Shown here in pieces: positions 27,272 to 37,717 of a stretch of 64,000 bases of DNA. The position numbers and the translations under genes were made by a program. Below the pieces are notes generated by a model. The model ran no database searches, was not told the DNA's origin, and saw only the letters and a list, made by a program, of their open reading frames with translations. The stretch is from Cyanobacteria bacterium SBLK. Its GTDB lineage: Bacteria > Cyanobacteriota > Cyanobacteriia > Cyanobacteriales > Spirulinaceae. Numbering within the stretch: position 1 is the first letter of the stretch; each line of letters begins with the position of its first letter. The DNA is taken from the NCBI GenBank assembly GCA_017746715.1, contig JAGHZQ010000013.1, positions 36,824-100,823 on the forward strand, given 5' to 3'.

Positions 27272-27613
27272 TTATCGTCTTCGGAGCGATCGCCTCAATC
27301 TCGTCCTTAATTGTTGCACGGCAGAAATTTGACCCCTTGGCGTTCTTTTTTCCCGAATTTTTCGATGTTGTTGCGCCTCAACAATTCCCATCCGATGCGT
27401 TTTTTTGAGAGGGATTTCTTCCTCGACTTCTTCTGGCGATCGCTCCGGAGGAGGCGCATCGTGACTGTGCCACCAAGTGACGATGCGCCCTCCCGATAAC
27501 CCTCCGATCGCGCCGATAATAATACTCAATGGCACGGAATACCCTAAGAAAACAAAAGCGGCAATAAAAAATAGCCACAATGTTAACCCCGTAGAAATGC
27601 CATTTTTAAACAT
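27272..27613 (-). CDS. Small membrane protein, unknown function
   Basis: A 113-residue protein with two hydrophobic helices (LTLWLFFIAAFVFLGY and SIIIGAIGGLSGGRIV). A proline/glutamate linker (APPPERSPEEVEEEIP) and a strongly basic tail with RTRLRRSLRRR follow. The tail would be cytoplasmic and could bind nucleic acid or lipid. I do not recognise the family. It lies 26 bases downstream of the PfkB kinase on the same strand, without an obvious own promoter. Confidence 0.6.
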   Translation of the reverse strand: MFKNGISTGLTLWLFFIAAFVFLGYSVPLSIIIGAIGGLSGGRIVTWWHSHDAPPPERSPEEVEEEIPLKKTHRMGIVEAQQHRKIREKRTPRGQISAVQQLRTRLRRSLRRR

Positions 27614-27639
27614 GAGAATGAAGGGTTTGAGATTGGCCC

Positions 27640-28626
27640 CTAAGTCGTTAATAACGATTGTAGCGCCTCAGTTTCCATGCGAGGACCGAAACGACTGACA
27701 ATTTTTGCAGCTGCACGAGAGGCTAAATTCCCGGCTTCGGTGAAACTCATACCATGAGTAATTCCGTATAAAAAGGCCCCGGCATACATATCTCCTGCAC
27801 CCACCGTATCGATCGCTTTCACGGTTACCGGCGCAATTTCCAACATTTTTTCGCCATCAAAAATGAGAGAGCCTTCACTTCCTCGCGTGATCGCAAAACA
27901 TTTTGCTAAAGTTTTGAGATAGGCAATGCCATCGTTAATATTTTCTGTTTCTGCCAACTTTAAAACTTCGCTTTCATTCGCAAAAATGAAATCTAAGCCC
28001 GAGCCGATGACTTTGAGTAATGCTTCTTTAAAGAATTCCGCCATGTTGGGATCGGATAGGGAGAGACTGGTTTTCACTCCCGCTTCTTCGGCCATTTCTC
28101 GAGCGCGAATAGCAGCTTCTTTTCCTGTCGGGGAAGGCATTAAATAGCCTTCAATATATAAATACTCCGAATTTTTCAACTCTTTTTCTACTAACTCATT
28201 GGTCGAGAAATTTCCCGTAATGCCGAGAAAAGTATTCATGGTGCGATCGGCATCAGGAGTGACCAATACCAAACATTTTCCGGTAATTCCATCCTCGCGA
28301 TGCTGGTGTTGCAAATTGGTTTCAATGCCACAGCGCAATAAATCTTCTAAAAAGAAAGAACCCGTTTCGTCTGCCGCGACCTTACAAGAATAATAGGCTT
28401 TTCCCCCCAGTTGGCTGAGAGCAACCATTGAATTTGCCGCAGACCCTCCACAAATTCTTTTACTGGGGACTGTTTTTAGGCGATCCACAAGATCCCAATG
28501 GCGCATTTCGTCTACTAAAGTCATCACGCCTTTATCAATTTGAAATTCTTGTAACTGTTCCACAGAAACTTCAAATTCCATATCGACCAGTGCGTTACCA
28601 ATTCCGCAGACATTATATTTTTTCAT
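27640..28626 (-). CDS. PfkB-family carbohydrate/nucleoside kinase (adenosine kinase-like)
   Basis: The 328-residue ribokinase-fold protein has GIGNALVDMEF at the start, GGSAANSMVALSQLGG (first PfkB signature), NESEVLKL, ITRGSEGSLI and the catalytic DTVGAGDMYAGAFLYG (second signature, Asp base). The overall pattern is that of cyanobacterial adenosine-kinase-like PfkB proteins; other ribokinase-family sugars are possible. I use ATG at 28626 (MKKYNVCGIG). It sits 102 bases downstream of rplY, separated by a terminator. Confidence 0.85.
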   Translation of the reverse strand: MKKYNVCGIGNALVDMEFEVSVEQLQEFQIDKGVMTLVDEMRHWDLVDRLKTVPSKRICGGSAANSMVALSQLGGKAYYSCKVAADETGSFFLEDLLRCGIETNLQHQHREDGITGKCLVLVTPDADRTMNTFLGITGNFSTNELVEKELKNSEYLYIEGYLMPSPTGKEAAIRAREMAEEAGVKTSLSLSDPNMAEFFKEALLKVIGSGLDFIFANESEVLKLAETENINDGIAYLKTLAKCFAITRGSEGSLIFDGEKMLEIAPVTVKAIDTVGAGDMYAGAFLYGITHGMSFTEAGNLASRAAAKIVSRFGPRMETEALQSLLTT

Positions 28627-28677
28627 GGTTGCTATTTCAATCACGATGAGCAATGAATGATAGAGAAGGGAAATAGT

Positions 28678-28709
28678 GAAAAAGAGGCGCATCTTTTATA
28701 CGCCTCCTC
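28678..28709 (-). terminator. Rho-independent terminator after rplY
   Basis: Read on the minus strand, GAGGCG and CGCCTC form a stem around ATAAAAGAT, followed directly by a run of T. It lies about 20 bases beyond the rplY stop. Confidence 0.75.
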
Positions 28710-28728
28710 TTCTCGAACCATTGTGAAT

Positions 28729-29034
28729 TTAGGATTCGGGTTTGTCAACTACAAAGAAACTCAGATGATAAATCGTCCCTTTCCACGGATGCACTTGTAC
28801 TTCTCTAATCACTGTCATTCCCTGCCAGGAGAGATCGGGAATATTAACATCAACGACAGTTTTATTCACGGCCGCTTTACGCAAGAGCATTTCTGCTTCT
28901 TTTTGCTTCACGACGAGATGCACGGAATTAGCACCATCGTGACCGTATAAATTTGCCGGAATTAGACCTTCGCGACGCAAGGCTCTCGATTTACTATTTT
29001 CCGGTCTTTTTTGACATTCAAGAGTAACTGACAT
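28729..29034 (-). CDS. rplY: 50S ribosomal protein bL25, short form
   Basis: The 101 residues match the short bL25: starts LECQKRPENSKSRALRREG and has IPANLYGHDG. The domain binds 5S rRNA. The C-terminal CTC extension found in longer homologues is absent, but VIREVQVHPWKGTIYHLSFF retains the core strands. Position right after purA is commonly seen in cyanobacteria. The ATG at 29034 is preceded by a G-rich repeat block rather than a clear ribosome-binding site. Confidence 0.92.
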   Translation of the reverse strand: MSVTLECQKRPENSKSRALRREGLIPANLYGHDGANSVHLVVKQKEAEMLLRKAAVNKTVVDVNIPDLSWQGMTVIREVQVHPWKGTIYHLSFFVVDKPES

Positions 29035-29090
29035 GGTTTTTGTTGTTTGTTGTTTGTTGTTGGTCTCCCCTTCTTTCCCCCCCTTACAAA

Positions 29091-29154
29091 GGGGGGATAA
29101 GGGCTAGGGGGGATAAGGGCTAGGGGGGATAAGGGCTAGGGGGGATAAGGGCTA
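29091..29154. repeat. 16-bp G-rich tandem repeat, four copies
   Basis: GGGGGGATAAGGGCTA is repeated four times, with a partial fifth copy. It lies in the purA-rplY spacer and follows a hairpin-capable CCCCCCCTTACAAAGGGGGG. On the transcribed (minus) strand the units read C-rich. Confidence 0.9.
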
Positions 29155-29171
29155 GGGGGAATGAATGGTAT

Positions 29172-30509
<1,338 letters not shown>

Positions 30510-30559
30510 TCAAATACAACAGTTTTCACAAACTATCATTGTCTAACTCAACGGAAAAA

Positions 30560-31234
30560 ATGTCAAGCCCATGGGAGAATTCTATCGCTATCCTCGAACT
30601 GAGTATAATAGAACTATCCCAAATTAGAGAGAGAACAACAATTTATACGCCCCCCTTGGCTCGCCTGATCGAGCAACTGCAAAAACTCCCCGGAGTCGGT
30701 CCGAAAACGGCTCAACGACTGGCCTTGCATATTCTCAAGCGTCCTGAAGATGACGTGCAAGCCTTAGCACAAGCCCTCATCGATGCGAAAAAACAAGTCG
30801 GGTTTTGTCGGATGTGCTTTCATCTGTCTGCCGAACCCATTTGTTCGATTTGCCGCGATCGCAACCGCGACAAAGCCGTCATTTGCGTGGTTGCCGATTC
30901 CCGCGACGTGATTGCGATCGAGAAAACAAGAGAATATCGCGGTACTTATCACGTTTTGGGAGGGGTCATTTCGCCCATGGATGGGATCGGTCCCGATTTA
31001 CTCAACATTCAACCTTTAGTACGGCGAGCGAGTCAACCGGATATCGAAGAAACGATTTTGGCGATCGGTCCTAGCGTTGAAGGGGAAACCACAACCTTAT
31101 ATATCGCACAACTTTTAAAGCCTTTCGTGAGAGTGACTCAAATCGCTTTTGGCCTGCCGATGGGGGGAGATTTAGAATATGCTGATGAAGTCACCTTGGC
31201 TCGTGCCTTAGAAGGACGGCGAGAACTGCTCTGA
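30560..31234 (+). CDS. recR: Recombination mediator protein RecR
   Basis: The protein has the helix-hairpin-helix [17 protein letters not shown], a zinc finger with CRMCFHLS and CSICRD, and a TOPRIM domain ([24 protein letters not shown]). RecR loads RecA with RecFO during gap repair. The start is unclear. The ATG at 30560 gives a 28-residue leader with no counterpart in the family; similarity begins near [19 protein letters not shown] hexamer (30604-30609) lies inside that leader, which raises the possibility of a non-ATG start close to 30641. Confidence 0.85.
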   Translation: MSSPWENSIAILELSIIELSQIRERTTIYTPPLARLIEQLQKLPGVGPKTAQRLALHILKRPEDDVQALAQALIDAKKQVGFCRMCFHLSAEPICSICRDRNRDKAVICVVADSRDVIAIEKTREYRGTYHVLGGVISPMDGIGPDLLNIQPLVRRASQPDIEETILAIGPSVEGETTTLYIAQLLKPFVRVTQIAFGLPMGGDLEYADEVTLARALEGRRELL

Positions 31235-31250
31235 TCTTGCTCCCTTCTTT

Positions 31251-31283
31251 CTCTCCCCCTCTTGGGAGAGGGTTGGAGGGTGG
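31251..31283. repeat. Hairpin-forming GC-rich spacer repeat
   Basis: CTCTCCC and GGGAGAG pair across a short loop (CCTCTT), followed by GGTTGGAGGGTGGG. It lies just after recR and could end its transcript. Similar wording (CCACCCTCAGCC) occurs in the phosphoesterase-hisC spacer near 18655. Confidence 0.5.
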
Positions 31284-31314
31284 GTTGTTGTTTGTTGTTG
31301 AGGAGAGTTGAAAC

Positions 31315-32223
31315 GTGGAAATCTCTTTATTGAGTCGTTTTGAAGGGGGATTACTTGGAAGTACGATGGCGTTAGAACTGCCAGAAATTGACTCAACGTT
31401 TGCATTTTGGAAAAAGATTCAAAATGGAGCGATCGCGACCCTCATCGAAACGGGAAAATTAGAAACACAAGATTGGTGGCAACAAATCGATCGCGACGAT
31501 CGCCCCTCATTAGAATGCCAGAAAACCGGAACGAGTAGCGAAGTTGCGGCGATGGCTCTCCCGATTATTCTCTTTTTTCATGACATTCCCTTGCAACTTA
31601 ACGCCGAACTTTCCCGTATCGCCTCCCTCTGGCTGCATCCAGAAGAACCGATTGAAGATATCTTACTTTGGGGAGAAGCGATCGCTCTCATTTTGCAAGA
31701 AAATTTCAACCCGTCTCAATTCTTACCTCAGTTGATTTCCCGTTCCCCCCCCCGCGAAAGTCTCCTAAATGCCCTACAAGACGCCATCGAGCGCGGATTA
31801 AGCCTACAACAAACTGCCAGAACGATCGCAGATCGCCCTCTTTCTCAAACAGAAATTGCTCTGGCTTTATATTGCTTTAGTTTTACTCCCGAGGATTTTT
31901 CCCTTTGCTGGCATCGAAGCCAACAATTTAATCCCCTTGCTGCCATTTTGACTGGGGCGATTGCAGGAGTCTACAATAGTTCCCTCGGCTTTCCCCCTTC
32001 TTGGTGCTTATCGCCCCAACGCCAACAAATTCTAGAAAAAGCAAGATGGTTATTTTCTGCTTGGTCTGGCTGCTACATTCTCGATAACCGCGATCGCCTG
32101 CCTCGGACTGCCATTGGCGCAGCAGGAACGATACAAGCCCGAAAAGGTTTTGCTACCATTAGTCAACGCGAATCTCGTTTCCCTTCCTACCCAACGAAAT
32201 CGCGATCGCTTAACTTATCTTAA
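31315..32223 (+). CDS. Degenerate ADP-ribosylglycohydrolase-like protein
   Basis: The 302 residues start MEISLLSRFEGGLLGS, echoing the RFxGxLLG opening of the ADP-ribosylglycohydrolase fold. Later NPLAAILTGAIAGVYNSSLGFPPSW matches the typical AAILAGAIAGAYHG block. The Mg-binding acidic motifs of active enzymes (TDDT near the start, DTDT near the end) are missing. The protein is thus probably inactive or has another role. A GTG start is used. It precedes the HD phosphodiesterase by 102 bases. Confidence 0.55.
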   Translation: MEISLLSRFEGGLLGSTMALELPEIDSTFAFWKKIQNGAIATLIETGKLETQDWWQQIDRDDRPSLECQKTGTSSEVAAMALPIILFFHDIPLQLNAELSRIASLWLHPEEPIEDILLWGEAIALILQENFNPSQFLPQLISRSPPRESLLNALQDAIERGLSLQQTARTIADRPLSQTEIALALYCFSFTPEDFSLCWHRSQQFNPLAAILTGAIAGVYNSSLGFPPSWCLSPQRQQILEKARWLFSAWSGCYILDNRDRLPRTAIGAAGTIQARKGFATISQRESRFPSYPTKSRSLNLS

Positions 32224-32325
32224 AATATTGAGAATCTTCCTTTAAGATTTCTCGTGAAATCCCATTCATTGGGTTAATTTGGTGGGAAACTGAAGTTTTT
32301 ATTCCCTCACTCGCGCACAAACCTC

Positions 32326-34896
32326 ATGAACGCCTTCCAATCCTTAACCCAACGCTTACTCGCGTGGCGCAGCCGTGCCAAGCGCAGCCGCTCTTCTCCT
32401 CCTGCGGGAGAAACTCGCCCAAAAATTCCCCCCCCGGTCATGCTGATATTTGCCATCGCTTCTCTGACGACGGCGATCGGCTATCGTTTCTACAATCAAC
32501 CCCGTCTCAGAGAAGGAACGATCGCGCCGAAAACAATATGGGCGACGCGAGATGCAACAGTGACCGATAAAGAATTAACAGAAGAACGCCGCAAAGCCGC
32601 ACAAACGGGTTTGGTGAAAGTTTTAGCCATTGATGAAACCACGACCCAACAAATTCGCGGGGATTTAAATGATTTCCTCGCCCGAGTCGAACAAATGCGG
32701 CAAATTGCCGGCGCGCTCCCCTTTGAAGACGATCGCGTCCTTTCTTTACCCACCCAACGCTACCTCCGCAATAGCAGCCCGGAGGAATGGCAAGGACTGG
32801 CAGATAGTTTAAAAAAATCTTTTCAAATTAGCGTTTTTCCCCTGCAACCGCAAGAGACTGAGGAGCAAAATTCAACCTCTATTGAAGAACAAAATTTAAC
32901 CCCAGATATTGGTTTAACAGACGAAAATTTAGCCAAAGAGAGTTTAAGTAAAATTTTCTTAGAGGCAATTGCAGTCAGTCTTCCCCTCGACCCCCAGTTT
33001 CTTCCCAACGGTACGCAATCCGATAATCTTGCCTATCAACAGGCATTGATTGAGTTGACGGCTTACGGTCGTCAAGAAGGCTCCCAGTCTTTGGGAATCC
33101 TCCTCGATCGCGTCTATTTCATTCGCGACGGTTACGCTCGTGCGTTAAAAGAATTTGCCAACCCCGAAGGAACCCGCAGCTTGGAAAATTACCAGCGCAC
33201 CCTCTTGGATCTGCGAGACGAAACTTGGGAACGCACGAGAGAAGGTATTGTGACGGCACTCGATCGCATCCTCGCCCAAGGGATTCCAGAAGGATTGCCC
33301 GAGGGATTGCAGAAAACTGCAGTGAGAATGCAACTGCGATCGCAAATCCCCGCCCTGACGACTCCTCTCGCCACCGAACTGATTGCCGGTCTCTTGCAAC
33401 CCAATTTAGTCGAAGATACCGAGCAAACCAAACTCCTCGCCGAACAAGCTGCCGAAAAGGTGGATCCCGTCGTCTATGAAGTCCGCAAGGGGGAAACCAT
33501 TGTTAAAGCCGGAGAGGAGATCGATCGCCGCACCTTTGTTGTTTTAGATGACTTTAAAGAGAGTCGTCGGGGCATTGACTGGGGGGGGTTAATTATCACG
33601 GGAATGATGGTTGCGGGGTCTGTAGCGATATTTATTTTGGTCAAGCGTCGCATGGGGATTCGGTTGCGCTGTCGCGATCGCATTCTCTTGTGTCTGTTGA
33701 GCGTCAGCACCCCTTTACTCATCGATATCGGTCAAAATAATTTGGCGGGTATCGGCCTCTTAACCAGCAGTTTTTATCATCCTACCCTCGCCATAACCCA
33801 AGTGGTTTTACTCACGGGCTTATCGGCATTTAGTGCGGTTGCTGGAGGAAGTGCCGCCATCTTTCCTTGGGAAATCCTCTTGGCTGGAACTGGGGGCGCG
33901 TTTCTCACCTCTATTGTCGCCGGACGGTTGCGCTCTCGGGAAGAATTGGCTTTATTGAGCGGCGGAGTCGGACTGATTCAAGGCACCGTTTACCTTTGCA
34001 TTACCCTCATCAGCAGTGCGACGGCAGCGGCGATTTGGTCCGTCGTCCTGCCCCAAGCCGCCCTCTTTGGCGTGTGGGGCATGGCTTGGTGTACTGTTGC
34101 TTTAGGCATTTCACCCTATCTAGAACGGGTTTTCGATCTGGTCACCCCCATTCGCCTTGCAGAACTCTCCAATCCCAACCGCCCTTTACTCAAGCGCTTA
34201 GCTTTGGAAACTCCCGGAACGTTTCAACATACTCTGTTTGTAGCTTCCCTTGCAGAAGCGGCGGCGAGGGAGTTGCATTGCAATGTCGAGTTAGTGAGAG
34301 CGGGCACTCTCTACCACGATATCGGCAAAATGCACGATCCTTTGGGCTTTATCGAAAACCAAATGGGGGGACCCAACAAACACGATGCCATTAACGATCC
34401 GTGGAAGAGTGCGGAAATCATCAAAAAGCACGTCACCGAAGGCTTAGTCATGGCTCGGAAATACAATCTTCCCCAAGCCATTCGCAACTTTATCCCCGAG
34501 CATCAGGGGACGATTTTGATTTCCTATTTTTATTTTCAGGCCAAACAGCGATCGCAGGTTGAAGGGTTCGACCTCAATGATGGAGACTTCCGCTATGACG
34601 GACCCGTGCCTCAATCTCGAGAAACCGGGATCGTCATGCTGGCAGATGCTTGCGAGGCCGCGTTGCGATCGCTCAAGGATGCCACTCCCGAGATGGCCCT
34701 CAATACCATTAAAAAGATTTTCCGGGCGCGATGGCAGGACAATCAACTGGCAGAATCCGGTCTAAAACAAGAAGAGCTCCGCACTATCGCCGAAGTCTTC
34801 GTGCGAGTGTGGCAGCAATCCAACCATCAGCGCATCGCCTATCCCAAAGGCGCTCTCGATATTAAAGCCACCTCTCGAGCGGGAGTCAAATCATAA
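32326..34896 (+). CDS. 7TM-HD membrane phosphodiesterase, PgpH family
   Basis: An 856-residue protein: one N-terminal helix, an extracytoplasmic domain of about 350 residues rich in charged segments, seven helices (roughly 420-640), and a cytoplasmic HD domain. The metal ligands are visible: His in PGTFQHTLF, His664-Asp665 (LYHDIGK), NKHD, and a later Asp (LADACEA). This is the 7TMR-HDED/7TMR-HD architecture of PgpH, which degrades cyclic di-AMP in Listeria. That substrate is an inference here. A strong terminator follows. Confidence 0.85.
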   Translation: MNAFQSLTQRLLAWRSRAKRSRSSPPAGETRPKIPPPVMLIFAIASLTTAIGYRFYNQPRLREGTIAPKTIWATRDATVTDKELTEERRKAAQTGLVKVLAIDETTTQQIRGDLNDFLARVEQMRQIAGALPFEDDRVLSLPTQRYLRNSSPEEWQGLADSLKKSFQISVFPLQPQETEEQNSTSIEEQNLTPDIGLTDENLAKESLSKIFLEAIAVSLPLDPQFLPNGTQSDNLAYQQALIELTAYGRQEGSQSLGILLDRVYFIRDGYARALKEFANPEGTRSLENYQRTLLDLRDETWERTREGIVTALDRILAQGIPEGLPEGLQKTAVRMQLRSQIPALTTPLATELIAGLLQPNLVEDTEQTKLLAEQAAEKVDPVVYEVRKGETIVKAGEEIDRRTFVVLDDFKESRRGIDWGGLIITGMMVAGSVAIFILVKRRMGIRLRCRDRILLCLLSVSTPLLIDIGQNNLAGIGLLTSSFYHPTLAITQVVLLTGLSAFSAVAGGSAAIFPWEILLAGTGGAFLTSIVAGRLRSREELALLSGGVGLIQGTVYLCITLISSATAAAIWSVVLPQAALFGVWGMAWCTVALGISPYLERVFDLVTPIRLAELSNPNRPLLKRLALETPGTFQHTLFVASLAEAAARELHCNVELVRAGTLYHDIGKMHDPLGFIENQMGGPNKHDAINDPWKSAEIIKKHVTEGLVMARKYNLPQAIRNFIPEHQGTILISYFYFQAKQRSQVEGFDLNDGDFRYDGPVPQSRETGIVMLADACEAALRSLKDATPEMALNTIKKIFRARWQDNQLAESGLKQEELRTIAEVFVRVWQQSNHQRIAYPKGALDIKATSRAGVKS

Positions 34897-34902
34897 AATA
34901 AG

Positions 34903-34923
34903 GCGGGCACATGCCCGCTTTTG
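34903..34923 (+). terminator. Rho-independent terminator after the PgpH-like gene
   Basis: GCGGGCACATGCCCGC forms a GC-rich hairpin followed by TTTTG, seven bases after the stop codon. The reverse strand can serve the converging PEP-CTERM gene less well, as its T tract is weak. Confidence 0.85.
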
Positions 34924-34930
34924 TCATTCA

Positions 34931-35611
34931 TTATTCTTGCGATCGACGTTTTAAGAACGACCCACCCCCTAAAACTCCTAATACTAATAAACTAAGAAGA
35001 GAAGTGGGTTCGGGAATTGTTGACGAATCGATCTCGCCAAGACGAATATTATCAATACCCGTATTGACCACTCCTCCTCTCACTGTTGTCCACTGAATCG
35101 AAGTAATCAGATCGCTGGAAGCCATACCTAAGAATCCTACTGTAGTTGGATCGTGTTGAAGGATAAAAGTATCGAGTAATCCATTTGTTCCAAATACTTG
35201 AACCGTCGCAGGACCGTAAGCATTGAGATAGGTATCAAATCCAACGGCTTCTGCTGGCGTTCCAAAATCAATTTTAAAATTCTCATCACCATTAGCAGCC
35301 AGAACACTACTATTAGTCACAGGAACGCCAAAATTGCGATATCCCGGCGATCCAACTGCAACATTGGGTGAGCGACGGCCTGACGAAATTCCGGTGTAAG
35401 TATTGCCATTACTAACAAATGATGATAACGGTCTATCCTTTGGGGAAAATGCCTCGAAATCTTCAACTAACGTTGTGGTTGTAATGGCATCAAATGCAGC
35501 AAAATCAGTGAAAAAACTAACAGCTTGTGCAGACTGAGATTTCAGTAAATCAAATCCCAACGCGAGAACGGTACTCGCTAATACAAGCTGGTATAAAGAA
35601 AGGTATTTCAT
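34931..35611 (-). CDS. PEP-CTERM protein
   Basis: A 226-residue secreted protein. The signal peptide runs to about SAQA (residue 29). The mature part is a beta-rich domain with DFEAFSP and INIDNIRLGEI-type motifs (TGIDNIRLGE). The C-terminus has PEPTSLLSLLVLGVLGGGSFLKRR: Pro-Glu-Pro, a helix and an arginine cluster, which are the sorting features recognised by exosortase. No exosortase gene is present in the window. The role is unknown, possibly envelope or matrix. AT-rich promoter region on the 5' side. Confidence 0.82.
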   Translation of the reverse strand: MKYLSLYQLVLASTVLALGFDLLKSQSAQAVSFFTDFAAFDAITTTTLVEDFEAFSPKDRPLSSFVSNGNTYTGISSGRRSPNVAVGSPGYRNFGVPVTNSSVLAANGDENFKIDFGTPAEAVGFDTYLNAYGPATVQVFGTNGLLDTFILQHDPTTVGFLGMASSDLITSIQWTTVRGGVVNTGIDNIRLGEIDSSTIPEPTSLLSLLVLGVLGGGSFLKRRSQE

Positions 35612-35716
35612 GTTCGCAATAGCCTCTATTACTTTTAACTTGATATATTAATTTTAAAATCAAAAAAGGTTTTTTTGTGATATTTTAATTTTCAATTTAA
35701 AATTCGAATAAAAATT

Positions 35717-35757
35717 AGGGTGAGCATTGCCCACCCTAGTGTTACCCTAGTGTTACC
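35717..35757. repeat. Hairpin plus 12-bp direct repeat
   Basis: AGGGTG and CACCCT form a stem, followed by two copies of CCCTAGTGTTAC. This lies 20 bases beyond the terD stop codon (minus strand) and may end that transcript. Confidence 0.55.
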
Positions 35758-35777
35758 CAATAACTGGTAACTGATAA

Positions 35778-36353
35778 TCAGCTATAGCGATCGAGAAGTG
35801 CTTGCAAACCCCCTTGATAGCCTTGGCCGACAGCATTGAGCCGCCAAGTTCCCTCTTTGATATAGAGTTCGGCCATAATCATAGCGGTTTCGATAGAGTA
35901 ATCTTCCGCGAGGTCATAGCGCATGACTTCCTGCTTGGTTTCCACATTCACCAAGCGCACAAAAGCATTTTCGACTTGGCCGAAGTTTTGTCCCCGTTTA
36001 TCCGCATCGTAAATCGTGACGGTAAACACTAACCTTTGAATTTCCGGGGGGACTTTTCGCAGATCGACGATCACCGCTTCATCATCCCCTTCTCCTTCCC
36101 CTGTGAGATTATCTCCCATGTGCTTGACGCATTGAGCGGTATCGGGACTGGTCAGGTTATTGTAAAAAATGAAATGATTGTCAGACGGCAGCTTTTCGTT
36201 AGCCCCCAACATAAATACTGAAGAGTCTAAGTCAAAATCGTGACCCGTATCGGTATTTTTCACATCCCATCCCAAACCGACAAAGATGGCTTTGAGGTTG
36301 GGTGCTACTTTATCTAGAGAAACTCGCTGTCCTTTTTGGAGTGAAATTCCCAT
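35778..36353 (-). CDS. terD: TerD-family calcium-binding stress protein
   Basis: 191 residues matching the TerD/CABP1 fold: starts MGISLQKGQRVSL, has VGLGWDV, DFDLDSSVFML, the acidic loop GEGEGDDEAVIVDL, and IYDADKRGQNFGQVENAFVRL. The conserved acidic motifs bind Ca2+ in characterised TerD. In tellurite-type clusters several ter genes occur together; here the gene stands alone and shares a 27-base divergent spacer with lpxD. A general stress role is inferred. Confidence 0.9.
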   Translation of the reverse strand: MGISLQKGQRVSLDKVAPNLKAIFVGLGWDVKNTDTGHDFDLDSSVFMLGANEKLPSDNHFIFYNNLTSPDTAQCVKHMGDNLTGEGEGDDEAVIVDLRKVPPEIQRLVFTVTIYDADKRGQNFGQVENAFVRLVNVETKQEVMRYDLAEDYSIETAMIMAELYIKEGTWRLNAVGQGYQGGLQALLDRYS

Positions 36354-36380
36354 TGTTGTCTCTAATCGGTCAAAATTGTA

Positions 36381-37424
36381 ATGAAATTTAGCGAAATTGT
36401 TGAAAAATTTGCTACTGAGTTGGTTCGAGGCACGAGCCTAACCGCTCATCCCGATTTTAACCCCCAAGTTGCAGGTTTCGCATCGTTGGAGTCAGCAACC
36501 CCGAATACTCTTTCTTATTGCGAGGGGGGCAAATATGCAGCAATGGTGGGGAAAACGGCAGCGATCGCCCTGATTTTGCCCGTCAATGAAGAATTGCAAA
36601 CTTTGGCAAGCGATCGCGGCATCGCTTGGGTTTCTACGCCCCATCCTCGCTTGTTATTTGCCGAGGCGATTTCCCTATTTTATCAACCCTATCAACCCGC
36701 TCCTCACATTCATCCCACGGCGGCGATCGCGTCTAGTGCCAGTCTGGGTCGAGATGTCTCGATTGGCGCTCATGCAGTTATTGGAGAAAATGTCAAGATT
36801 GGTGATGGGGTTTGTATTTTTCCCAATGTGACGGTGTATCCGGGGGTGGAAATTGGCGATCGCACTCTCTTACACGCTAATTGCATCATTGAGGAGAGAA
36901 CGAAAATCGGCACGGATTGTGTCATTCATAGCGGTGCGGTTATCGGTTGCGAGGGATTTGGTTTCGTCCGGAGCGATCGCGGTTGGGTCAAGATGCACCA
37001 AGGGGGCATTGTGGTGTTAGAAGATCGCGTCGAAGTGGGTGCCAATACCACCATCGATCGCCCTCCTGTAGGGGAAACTCGCATCGGCTACAATACCAAA
37101 ATCGATAATTTAGTTCAGATCGGTCACGGTTGCAAAATTGGCTCGAATTGCGCCCTTTCGTCTCAAGTGGGGCTTTCTGGTCAGGTTATCGTCGGTAATG
37201 GGGTTTTGCTAGCGGGACAGGTGGGGGTTGCCAATCAGGTGAAAATCGGCGATGGGGCGATCGCGACGGCAAAATCGGGACTGCATAAGGATGTAGACCC
37301 CAAACAAATTGTATCCGGTTATCCAGCGATTCCTAATAAGCTGTGGCTGAAAATTTCTGCGGTTTACAATCGCCTGCCGGAAATATATAAAGTGGTGAGA
37401 AAAAAGATGAAACAGGACGGATAA
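36381..37424 (+). CDS. lpxD: UDP-3-O-acylglucosamine N-acyltransferase
   Basis: A 347-residue LpxD. The N-terminal domain (FSEIVEKFATELV) binds uridine. The left-handed beta-helix of hexapeptide repeats occupies residues about 105-310, with the catalytic-type GAHAVIGENVKIGDGV and FGFVRSDRGWVKMHQGG containing the His. NKIDNLVQIGHGCKIG is conserved, with His at IGHG. It adds the second acyl chain in lipid A synthesis, supporting an outer membrane with lipid A. ATG start. It lies divergent from terD. Confidence 0.92.
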   Translation: MKFSEIVEKFATELVRGTSLTAHPDFNPQVAGFASLESATPNTLSYCEGGKYAAMVGKTAAIALILPVNEELQTLASDRGIAWVSTPHPRLLFAEAISLFYQPYQPAPHIHPTAAIASSASLGRDVSIGAHAVIGENVKIGDGVCIFPNVTVYPGVEIGDRTLLHANCIIEERTKIGTDCVIHSGAVIGCEGFGFVRSDRGWVKMHQGGIVVLEDRVEVGANTTIDRPPVGETRIGYNTKIDNLVQIGHGCKIGSNCALSSQVGLSGQVIVGNGVLLAGQVGVANQVKIGDGAIATAKSGLHKDVDPKQIVSGYPAIPNKLWLKISAVYNRLPEIYKVVRKKMKQDG

Positions 37425-37717
37425 ATGCGATCGCGGGATGGGGGATAAGAATGGGGGACAATGCGAGCGCTACAATCATAAAAAGATTCTTTAATGTTTG
37501 CGTTAGGTAGACATAAAAACAAAGATTTTCTTAATAAAAGCCCAGTTTAAAAAATATGAAGAACTTTGAAAATAACTAAAAATAACTAACGAAAAAATAA
37601 AAAGTTCGCTGCTAACAATTTTAGCCCAAAACTCCGTGATAGGACTGATGAGAGCGGAGAGCATCAAACGCCTGAATCAAATCTTATCTCAACTTTGCAA
37701 CAACAGGAGTCAAAATC
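37425..37717. other. AT-rich spacer upstream of flavodoxin
   Basis: 293 bp without a gene. It holds GAAAATAACTAAAAATAACTAAC (direct AATAACTAA copies near 37569-37590), which is reminiscent of AT-rich iron-regulator sites but is not a convincing Fur box. The flavodoxin promoter should be here. Confidence 0.45.

Noticed and set aside
29091..29154. CRISPR array
   Set aside because: The repeats are contiguous without spacers.
37560..37600. Fur box upstream of flavodoxin
   Set aside because: The AT-rich direct repeats match no 7-1-7 inverted-repeat consensus well enough.
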